Shown piece after piece: positions 32,090-40,528 of a stretch of DNA of 50,847 nucleotides (positions within the stretch are counted from its first letter, which is position 1; each line of letters starts with the position of its first letter). Source of the DNA: Brevundimonas sp. UBA5936. GTDB taxonomy: Bacteria; Pseudomonadota; Alphaproteobacteria; Caulobacterales; Caulobacteraceae. A model generated the notes under the pieces. That model saw nothing but the letters and a program-made list of their open reading frames with translations, had not been told where the DNA came from and searched no databases. A program made the position numbers and the translations under genes. Where the stretch lies: assembly GCA_002430835.1 (NCBI GenBank), contig DJDA01000046.1:1-50847 (forward strand). The letters are read 5' to 3'.

Positions 32090-32262
32090 GGGCGGCTCAT
32101 TCACCCGGATGAAGCCGGATGCAAGCTTTGATCGCGCATTGAAACGGCGATCTGTCGCGGTCCGCCTTCCCTTGCGTCACGTTGCTTGTCGCGGTTCACC
32201 TGTCTTAGCGTGGGTGCAAGCGCCGCTTTCAACCAAGGCGCATAGACGAGGGAAGACGCCGA

Positions 32263-33894
<1,632 letters not shown>

Positions 33895-33911
33895 TTGCGA
33901 CGGAGGACGTC

Positions 33912-34592
33912 ATGTCGACCACACGCCCCAAGGGCCAGTCTCTGGCCGTGATGTTGCTGCTCGTTGCGCTTCTGGCGCCGACGTTGTTGCTGGTTGCTGT
34001 CTGCGGCGCGCGGCTGGGCGTGTGGAGCGCCGATTTCAGCCTGGGCGTGCTGGCCCTGAAGGCCGGGCGGGTGCTGGCCTATCTGGGTTTGGCCGCCGCC
34101 TTGGTCGCTTGCCTGATGGCGTTGCGCGAGCGTCGGTTGTTGGGAATCGCAGGGGCGGCGCTGGCGATCGCTGGCGTGACCCTGGGCGGTTATCTGGTTC
34201 AGGAGCGCCGTTTCACCGATGCGCCGCGCGACGTGGCGACTGATCCGTCCGAGCCGCCGGCTTTCGCGCGTATTCTGGCGGCGGAGCGGCGTGTCGCCGG
34301 CGTGCCCGAAACCCGACCTCAGACTTGTGAGGGCTTGGTCCCCGCGCCGACCCAGGTCGCGCCGGAGACTGCAGCCTGGGCGCTTGAGAAGGCGGGTTTC
34401 ACTGTTCTGGGCACGTCGCCGTTCCGCGTGGATGGGCGCAAGGAAGGCGCGTGGTTTGGCGTGACGCATGATGTCACGGTCCGCATCCGTCCTGGCCGCA
34501 CGGACGTTCGCGTCGCCGGGCGCGACAACCTTCAGGTCGGCGATGAGGCCTGCCGTCTCGCCAAGGCTGTGGTTGCCGCGCTGACGCCTTAA
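33912..34592 (+). CDS. DUF1499 domain membrane protein
   Basis: The 226-residue protein has three transmembrane helices (about 10-32, 52-69 and 75-95) followed by a soluble C-terminal DUF1499 domain (about 95-222, with ETRPQTCEGLVPAPTQVAPETA and DVTVRIRPGRTDVRVAG). DUF1499 proteins have no established function. A good ribosome binding site (GGAGG) precedes the ATG. It lies 17 bp after the acyl-CoA ligase and overlaps the convergent MBL hydrolase gene by 4 bp. Confidence 0.85.
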   Translation: MSTTRPKGQSLAVMLLLVALLAPTLLLVAVCGARLGVWSADFSLGVLALKAGRVLAYLGLAAALVACLMALRERRLLGIAGAALAIAGVTLGGYLVQERRFTDAPRDVATDPSEPPAFARILAAERRVAGVPETRPQTCEGLVPAPTQVAPETAAWALEKAGFTVLGTSPFRVDGRKEGAWFGVTHDVTVRIRPGRTDVRVAGRDNLQVGDEACRLAKAVVAALTP

Positions 34593-35506
34593 AAGGCCGG
34601 ATCGGTCAATCGCCAGGTCGCGGCCAGTTCCGGCCGAGGGGATGCCCGAGCGCGGCCGTCCTTCTCCAGCTTGATCAGGTGAGCAAGCACTGAAAGGCTG
34701 GCGGCCGGCCAAAGGCGCTGATCGACGGCGGCGTATAGGACAGGGACCATGTCCGCGATCAGCTGGTCTCCCGAGGCCAGCCGAGCCATGATCTGGGCTT
34801 CCCGCTCCAGTCGGTGGTCGCGGTAGGCTTTCAGGAAGGGCGCGACCTGGGTGATCGCCGGGCCGTGCGTCGGCCATATCGTCGAGAAGCCGCGCGCCAG
34901 CACGGCCTCCAGGCTGTTCATGTAGTCGGTCATGTCGCCGTCCGGCGGAGCCACCACAGTGGTCGACCAGCCCATTATATGGTCTCCGCTGAACAGGGCG
35001 TTCTCCTGTCGCAGTACGAAAGCCATATGGTTGGAGGCGTGCCCTGGCGTGGGCATGGCTTCCAGTGTCCAGCCGTCGCCTTCGATCCACTCGCTTTCGG
35101 TCAGGATCTCGTCGGGATGAAAGTCGGCGTCATCATCCTCATCCAGCGCTCCTGAGGCGTGTTCGGTCCGCTCAGGCGGTTGAGCCGCCAGGATCGGCGC
35201 GCCGCCGACGGCCACGGCGAGCGGGCGGGCGAGTGGCGCGTGGTCTCGGTGGGTGTGCGTCACCAGGATATGGCTGACGACGCGGCCCTCAATGGCGCGA
35301 AGCAGGGCTGAAAGGTGAGCGTCGTCAGCCGGTCCGGGATCAATCACCGCAACCTCGGCGCCCGGCAAGTTGCGCCCGACGATATAGGTTCCTGTTCCTG
35401 TGAAGGTGAACGGCCCCGGATTGTCGGCGATCACGCGCTGGATGAGCGGGGAGACCTGATCGCGCCGCCCATAGGTGAAGTCGAACTGACGGAGATAGGG
35501 GATCAT
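34589..35506 (-). CDS. MBL-fold metallohydrolase (LACTB2-like)
   Basis: A 305-residue metallo-beta-lactamase-fold hydrolase with the dinuclear site HTHRDH (His84, His86, Asp88, His89), GHASNHMAF and FSGDHIMGWSTTVVAPPDGD. A C-terminal helical/winged-helix-like extension (about 245-300) is as in LACTB2-type proteins. Such enzymes act on RNA ends or thioester-like substrates; the substrate is not known. I choose the ATG at 35506 (MIPYLRQFDFTYG) because AGGGAGG lies at ideal spacing; the ATG 11 codons upstream is not supported. It overlaps the convergent DUF1499 gene by 4 bp. Confidence 0.88.
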   Translation of the reverse strand: MIPYLRQFDFTYGRRDQVSPLIQRVIADNPGPFTFTGTGTYIVGRNLPGAEVAVIDPGPADDAHLSALLRAIEGRVVSHILVTHTHRDHAPLARPLAVAVGGAPILAAQPPERTEHASGALDEDDDADFHPDEILTESEWIEGDGWTLEAMPTPGHASNHMAFVLRQENALFSGDHIMGWSTTVVAPPDGDMTDYMNSLEAVLARGFSTIWPTHGPAITQVAPFLKAYRDHRLEREAQIMARLASGDQLIADMVPVLYAAVDQRLWPAASLSVLAHLIKLEKDGRARASPRPELAATWRLTDPAF

Positions 35507-35613
35507 GGTCGGCCTCCCTTGCGTGTGCGAATCCGGCAACCGCTTCTCGTTACGGGAAAAGAGATTGGATCATAATCGGGACTTCCGCGTGAGCGTATGC
35601 CGTTCTCCGCCCA

Positions 35614-36156
35614 CTACTGCCTTTTGACGCGAACGGCGCGGCTCTTTCCGGCGGTCAACAGATAGCTGCCCAGCGCTGCGCGGCGTACCCTGACTTCCAT
35701 CCCGCTCCGATTCTGAAAGCGGACAGGCGCTGAATCGATCTGCCGCCACTCGCTGCCGTCGGCCAGGCGGAAGGTCCATTTGCCTTCATGATCCTGGCCG
35801 GCGCCCACCAAGGTCGTTTCGACGGAGTCGACCTCAGGCTCCGCATCCGCCGCATCGCCGCCTCGACTGAAGATAGCGGGGAGGGCGGGGGCGCTGAAAC
35901 CGAAGAGCTGGCGCCGCGCTTCGCGAATCTGTTGGCGCTCCATAACCACAAGCTCGCCTTGGCGTTCCGCCGTATCCAATGCATCCGCCGTTCTGTCGAA
36001 GCAGGCCAGGCGGGCGACGGTGTCCGGCATGGCGCGACATTCCGAGAGCGCGCTCAGCAGCGCCGAACGCTCGGAGGATTGAACTTGCGCCAATGTGTCG
36101 CAGGTGAGGCCAAATGTGCCAATCGCCACAACGCAGAAGGTCAACATCGTTCGCAT
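35614..36156 (-). CDS. Uncharacterised secreted protein, partner of TBDR A (module copy 1)
   Basis: A 180-residue exported protein (Sec signal, MRTMLTFCVVAIGTFGLTCDTLAQ). It has Cys and RLACFDR (with CRAMPDTVARL before it), a Val/Met-rich stretch (GELVVMERQQIREARRQLFGF), then a beta-rich C-terminal part with WTFRLADGSEWRQID, GMEVRVRRAALGSYLL and a final VKRQ. The Cys-RLACFD part recalls VasI-like proteins of type VI secretion, but the C-terminal part does not. It is paralogous to 39770-40270. Start codon choices are GTG at 36165, ATG at 36156 and ATG at 36147. The gene is divergent from the TBDR at 36433. Confidence 0.8.
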   Translation of the reverse strand: MRTMLTFCVVAIGTFGLTCDTLAQVQSSERSALLSALSECRAMPDTVARLACFDRTADALDTAERQGELVVMERQQIREARRQLFGFSAPALPAIFSRGGDAADAEPEVDSVETTLVGAGQDHEGKWTFRLADGSEWRQIDSAPVRFQNRSGMEVRVRRAALGSYLLTAGKSRAVRVKRQ

Positions 36157-36235
36157 TTTTGGCACATCTCGAAACGTGGGTTTGAAGAAGGTCTATCATC
36201 GCATGAGAGATAAGCGCGTGTCATCAGGAGTCATT

Positions 36236-36254
36236 GCGTGGCGAAATTGCGACA
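36236..36254. promoter_or_regulatory. Shared motif GCGTGGC-N5-TGCGACA, copy 1
   Basis: Fourteen fixed bases with the same 5-bp spacer occur once here and once at 40345-40363, at closely matching distances from the divergent genes (80 vs 75 bp from the small gene; 179 vs 166 bp from the TBDR). The rest of the two intergenic regions is little alike, so the motif is probably functional: a promoter element or regulator site. Confidence 0.6.
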
Positions 36255-36288
36255 TACCTAAGGCGCAATCGTATCGGTCATGTAATTT

Positions 36289-36312
36289 ACGTAGTCTGTA
36301 GTCATACTACGT
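36289..36312. promoter_or_regulatory. Inverted repeat ACGTAGT-N10-ACTACGT
   Basis: A perfect 7-bp dyad with a 10-bp spacer lies 120 bp upstream of the TBDR A start. Inside it GTAGTC occurs twice in tandem (36291 and 36298). It is absent from the copy 2 region, so it may be an operator specific to this receptor. Confidence 0.45.
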
Positions 36313-36432
36313 GCCTAACCTTCTGATCGGTCGCCGAGCAAAGTGCCGAATGATGTGGCGTTTGGCGGTGTCCGTGGTTGACGGGTGGAGGGGGACTTCG
36401 CCGGAGTCGACCACAACTCAGGAGGACGAGCT

Positions 36433-39400
36433 TTGAATTTTCAGATCAAACGTGAGCGTCTGTTGGCGTCGACGATGATCGCGGGTCTCGCGTTGGCTGG
36501 CTTCGCCGCCCCGGCTGCGGCCCAGACCACGCCGAGTCCGGAAGCCGATCAGCCGAGCCAGGTCAGCGACATCGTCGTCACCGGTTCGCGACTGCGTCAG
36601 CCGAATCTAACCACCACCAGCCCGGTGACTCAGGTCACGGGCGAAGACATCGACGTTCAGGGCGTGACCCGCGTTGAGGATCTGGTCACCCAACTGCCTC
36701 AAGCTTTCGCCGCCCAGAACTCGACGGTCGCCAACGGCGCCTCGGGCACGGCGACCGTGTCGCTGCGGAACCTTGGTTCGTCGCGCACTCTGGTGCTGAT
36801 CGACGGCAAACGGATGGGCTACGGCTCGCCGCAGGACGACGCGGCCGACCTGAACCAGATCCCCGGCCAGATGGTCGAGCGCGTTGAAGTGCTGACCGGC
36901 GGCGCCTCGGCCGTCTATGGTTCGGACGCCATCGCCGGTGTTGTGAACTTCATCATGCGCCGTAACTTCGAGGGTATCGAGATCGACGCCCAGTACGGTT
37001 TCAACCAGCACAACAACGACTATGACGGCGTGGGCAATCTGCGCGACGTTATTCAACGTCGCTCCGCCTCCAACCCGTCGCAGTTCCAACTGCCGGACGA
37101 CAACGTCTATACGGGGTTCAGCCGTGAAGTGAACCTGCTGATGGGCGTCAACGCCCCTGATGATCGCGGCAACATCACGCTGTATGCTGGCTATCGTAAG
37201 AACAACAAGGTCTTGGGGCGCGACTACGACTATTCAGCCTGTTCGCTTTCCGCGCCTGCGGCCAGCACGCCCAAAGGTGAATTCAACTGCGGCGGTTCAG
37301 GTACTTCGTTCCCTGGACAGTTTACCGATTTCGGCGGCAATGAATTCCTGATCGATACCGACAACGATCCCACGACGGATGACATTGACGTCAATCCGAT
37401 GCCGAGTTTCGCCTACACGGTGAACAGCGCAGGGTTCCGTAACTATGTTGGTGCGACGGATGCCTACAATTTTGGTCCTTCCAACTACTTCCAACGTCCG
37501 GATGAGAGGTACACGCTGGGAGCTTTCGGTCACTACGATGTTACCGACAAGATCGAGGTGTATACCCAGCTGATGTATAGCGACTACTCGACGATCGCTC
37601 AGATTGCGCCGTCGGGTAACTTCTTCGGTGAGTTTAAGAACGGTTTCCGCACCACCGACGGATCATCGTTCATCAACTGCGACAGCCCGTTGTTGAACGC
37701 TCAGCAGGCAGCGGCGCTCGGTTGCGGCGCGCAAGCTACGGCCGCCTACAACACCTGGGTGATCGAGAACGACGATAAGACTTTCTCGCTTTCGGCTCCG
37801 GGCTCAACGACTCCGGGCGGCAACGAGGCGTTCCGCCTATTGGAAGATCCCAACCTTGTTCCGCTGTATATCGGTCGCCGCAATGTTGAAGGCGGCGGAC
37901 GTCAGTCCGACATCCGCTTCCAGTCGTATCGCGGCGTGATCGGCGCTCGCGGCGATCTGAATGACGCCTGGAGCTACGATCTGTCGATCCAGTACTCGCG
38001 CGCGCAGTTCACCAACATCTATCGTAACGAATTCTCGAACACCCGTTTGGCGCGTGCTCTGGACGTCGTGCTGGATCCCAACACCAACACGCCGGTTTGT
38101 CGGGCTGTACTGGCCGGTATCGACGCCGACTGCGTTCCCTATGACATCTTCAAGCCGGGCGGCGTGTCGCAGGCGGCTCTGAACTATCTGCAGGTGCCGC
38201 TGGTCGCGACCGGCTGGACGACCCAGCAGGTGGCTTCGGGTTCGCTGACGGTTGATTTGGGCGCCTATGGCGTGAAATCGCCCTGGGCTACGCGCAGCGT
38301 TCAGGCGGCTTTCGGCGGCGAATATCGCCGCGATGCTCTGGATCTGACGCCAGACGTGTCGTTCTCGAGCGGCGACGGCGCGGGTCAAGGCGGTCCAACC
38401 CTGGGCTTGAATGGTGCGAACCAGGTTTACGACGTCTTCGTCGAGGCTCAGATTCCGATCGCCGAAGGCATGGCGTTCGCAGACCAGCTGTCGCTCGATC
38501 TGGCCTATCGTCACTCTGAGTACGACCTCGGTGGCGGTACGGATTCGTGGAAGATCGGCGGCGACTGGGCGCCTGTTCCCTCGGTTCGTTTCCGGGCCAG
38601 CGCCCAGCGTGCGGTTCGTGCGCCGAACGTCATCGAACTGTTCACCGCACAGGGCTTCAACCTGTTCGACATGGACGATGATCCCTGCGACTTCACCGAT
38701 CCGAACGAAGACGGCACCGCCTCGCAGGCAGCTTGCGTCGGCACCAATCCTTGGCAGGTGTCGCAAGGTCAGGCTGACGGCGGTAACCTGAGCAGCCCTG
38801 CTGGCCAGTACAATGTGCTGCAAGGCGGGGAGACGACCCTGACGCCGGAAAGCTCGGACACTCTGACTTTCGGTGTGGTTTTCACGCCTGAATTCCTGCC
38901 GGGCTTCAACTTGACGCTCGACTACTTCGACATCCAGATTGACAACCTGATCTCATCGGTCGGCCCGCAGAACGCATTGGACGCCTGTTACGAAGGCGGC
39001 TTCATGGCGGCCTGTAACAACATCCAGCGGAACGCCAACGGCCAACTTTGGGTCGGCACCGGCAATGTGGTGGATCTGAACACGAACATCGGCGGTCTGA
39101 AAACCTCAGGTGTCGATGTCGCCGCCAACTACAACGTCGATTTGGCTGACTTTGGTTGGAACGGCGTCGGCAGCTTGGGCTTCGCCCTTATCGGCACCTG
39201 GCTGGATAAGCTTGAGACGGACACCGGTCTGGGTCTGGGCCGCTCGACGTATGACTGCGCCGGCTTCTACGCCAACCAGTGCGGCGTGCCGAACCCCGAG
39301 TGGCGTCACCGCTTCCGGGTTGACTGGAACACCCCGATTGATGGTCTGAACCTGAACGGCACTTGGCGCTACTATGGTGAGGCCGAAATCGCGGTTCTGG

Positions 39401-39654
39401 GTTCGGATGGCAGCCTGAACAACTCGCCGAGTGACCGTATCGATCGCGTTCTGGACTCTCAGAACTATTTCGATCTGGCGGGTACTTGGCAGATGCGGGA
39501 TAATATCTCTCTGCGTGCTGGCGTGAATAACGTTTTCGACTCCGATCCTCCGCTGTCCTACAGCGTGGGGACCACGGGTAACAACAACACATACCCGCAG
39601 CTCTATAATGCCATGGGACGTTACTTCTTCTTCGGCATTACGGCGAACTTCTAA
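36433..39654 (+). CDS. TonB-dependent receptor A (giant, module copy 1)
   Basis: A 1073-residue outer-membrane receptor using TonB energy to import an unknown ligand. The start is TTG at 36433, with GGAGGA about 7 nt upstream; an upstream GTG at 36385 has no such site. The signal peptide (MNFQIKRERLLASTMIAGL ... AAAQ) is of Caulobacter type. The plug domain has DIVVTGSRLRQPNLTTTSPVTQVTGEDI, SLRNLGSSRTLVLIDGKRM and the typical GGASAVYGSDAIAGVVNFIM. A large barrel follows, ending in the expected aromatic terminus (FFFGITANF). The barrel has long loops, some with Cys-rich segments (ACSLSAPAAS, DDDPCDFTDPNEDG). A terminator follows at 39675. Confidence 0.94.
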   Translation: MNFQIKRERLLASTMIAGLALAGFAAPAAAQTTPSPEADQPSQVSDIVVTGSRLRQPNLTTTSPVTQVTGEDIDVQGVTRVEDLVTQLPQAFAAQNSTVANGASGTATVSLRNLGSSRTLVLIDGKRMGYGSPQDDAADLNQIPGQMVERVEVLTGGASAVYGSDAIAGVVNFIMRRNFEGIEIDAQYGFNQHNNDYDGVGNLRDVIQRRSASNPSQFQLPDDNVYTGFSREVNLLMGVNAPDDRGNITLYAGYRKNNKVLGRDYDYSACSLSAPAASTPKGEFNCGGSGTSFPGQFTDFGGNEFLIDTDNDPTTDDIDVNPMPSFAYTVNSAGFRNYVGATDAYNFGPSNYFQRPDERYTLGAFGHYDVTDKIEVYTQLMYSDYSTIAQIAPSGNFFGEFKNGFRTTDGSSFINCDSPLLNAQQAAALGCGAQATAAYNTWVIENDDKTFSLSAPGSTTPGGNEAFRLLEDPNLVPLYIGRRNVEGGGRQSDIRFQSYRGVIGARGDLNDAWSYDLSIQYSRAQFTNIYRNEFSNTRLARALDVVLDPNTNTPVCRAVLAGIDADCVPYDIFKPGGVSQAALNYLQVPLVATGWTTQQVASGSLTVDLGAYGVKSPWATRSVQAAFGGEYRRDALDLTPDVSFSSGDGAGQGGPTLGLNGANQVYDVFVEAQIPIAEGMAFADQLSLDLAYRHSEYDLGGGTDSWKIGGDWAPVPSVRFRASAQRAVRAPNVIELFTAQGFNLFDMDDDPCDFTDPNEDGTASQAACVGTNPWQVSQGQADGGNLSSPAGQYNVLQGGETTLTPESSDTLTFGVVFTPEFLPGFNLTLDYFDIQIDNLISSVGPQNALDACYEGGFMAACNNIQRNANGQLWVGTGNVVDLNTNIGGLKTSGVDVAANYNVDLADFGWNGVGSLGFALIGTWLDKLETDTGLGLGRSTYDCAGFYANQCGVPNPEWRHRFRVDWNTPIDGLNLNGTWRYYGEAEIAVLGSDGSLNNSPSDRIDRVLDSQNYFDLAGTWQMRDNISLRAGVNNVFDSDPPLSYSVGTTGNNNTYPQLYNAMGRYFFFGITANF

Positions 39655-39674
39655 GTATCAAGCATAAAATAAGG

Positions 39675-39707
39675 AAGGCGGCGGATATCATGTCCGCCGC
39701 CTTTTTT
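39675..39707 (+). terminator. Rho-independent terminator of TBDR A
   Basis: An 11-bp perfect stem AAGGCGGCGGA ... TCCGCCGCCTT with loop TATCATG and a T run (TTTTTT) lies 20 bp after the stop. It is similar to the terminator after TBDR B. Confidence 0.92.
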
Positions 39708-39769
39708 GTGTTTAGAATTTAATGGGACGTCTTTGATTCCAGGCTTGGGAAGGGCTTGCCCTATTTTCG

Positions 39770-40270
39770 CTATTGGCGGCGCGCTCTCACTGCGGGGCTG
39801 TCGCCGACCTTAAGCATATAGCTGCCGACGGCGGCGCGACGAATGCGGACAGGCATGCCCTCTCGAGGGCGGAAATTGAGCGCTGTCGTGTCTACCTGTC
39901 GCCAGACGGAGCCGTCAGCAAGGCGGAAGACCCAACCGTCGTTTTGGCTGGCGCTGACCAGAGTGGTCTCGACGGCTTCGAGCGCGGTACCCCCGGACAT
40001 CATGTCGGGGATGTTGGGAACGGCAAACCCAAACAGGGCCCTTCGGGTCTCTTCGACGCGAGCGCGGGGCATGATGATGACGGCGCCGCTTTGTTCGGCG
40101 CTCCTGAGGCGAGCGGTTTCGCGGTCGAAGCAGGCGAGGCGATCCGCGTCAGGCGTCACTGCCGAGCAAGCCATCAGGTTCTGGTACTCGGCAGAAACCT
40201 GAGTTTCTTGTGGCAGGGGCGCGGTTGCTGCGCCGATCGTTAGCCAGGAGGCGAAAATTTCTACAAACAA
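39770..40270 (-). CDS. Uncharacterised secreted protein, partner of TBDR B (module copy 2)
   Basis: A 166-residue protein, paralogue of 35614-36156. It shares DADRLACFDRETARL, VIIMPRARVEETRRALFGFAVPNIP, ALEAVETTLVSASQND, WVFRLADGSVWRQVD, GMPVRIRRAAVGSYML and AVRARRQ. The start codon is TTG at 40270 with AGGAAAA 8 nt upstream; the N-terminal segment is a shorter hydrophobic signal (VEIFASWLTIGAATAPLP). No catalytic motif is seen. It is divergent from TBDR B and convergent with TBDR A, whose terminator lies between. Confidence 0.75.
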   Translation of the reverse strand: MFVEIFASWLTIGAATAPLPQETQVSAEYQNLMACSAVTPDADRLACFDRETARLRSAEQSGAVIIMPRARVEETRRALFGFAVPNIPDMMSGGTALEAVETTLVSASQNDGWVFRLADGSVWRQVDTTALNFRPREGMPVRIRRAAVGSYMLKVGDSPAVRARRQ

Positions 40271-40344
40271 CGACGTTTTCCTGAATTATTTTTTGTCACA
40301 ACGCGGCAAGGGTGGGTTTAATTTCTGACACTCGAGAGGCTGTA

Positions 40345-40363
40345 GCGTGGCTTTTCTGCGACA
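40345..40363. promoter_or_regulatory. Shared motif GCGTGGC-N5-TGCGACA, copy 2
   Basis: Second copy of the motif at 36236; spacer TTTTC instead of GAAAT. It lies 75 bp upstream of the secreted-protein start and 166 bp before the TBDR B start. Confidence 0.6.
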
Positions 40364-40528
40364 ATCCGGTTCAGAGGGGCTCTCGGGCGGCAAAAATATG
40401 AGGCTTTTGTGGCGGCTCAGTCTATCAGCGCAATCGTGGTTGCCCACTCCGGACGACCATGAGTGATGGGGGAGGCAGAATCCGACAGGAGTCGTGTTCG
40501 GTTCTTCTTCTTATTTGGAGGTGTAAAA

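Noticed and set aside
36236..36254. Sigma-54 promoter reading of TGGC...TGC in the shared motif
   Set aside because: The spacing between GG and GC is shorter than the -24/-12 consensus, so it was not called a sigma-54 promoter.
37837..38823. 328-codon minus-strand ORF
   Set aside because: Antisense to TBDR A barrel; no signal or domain.
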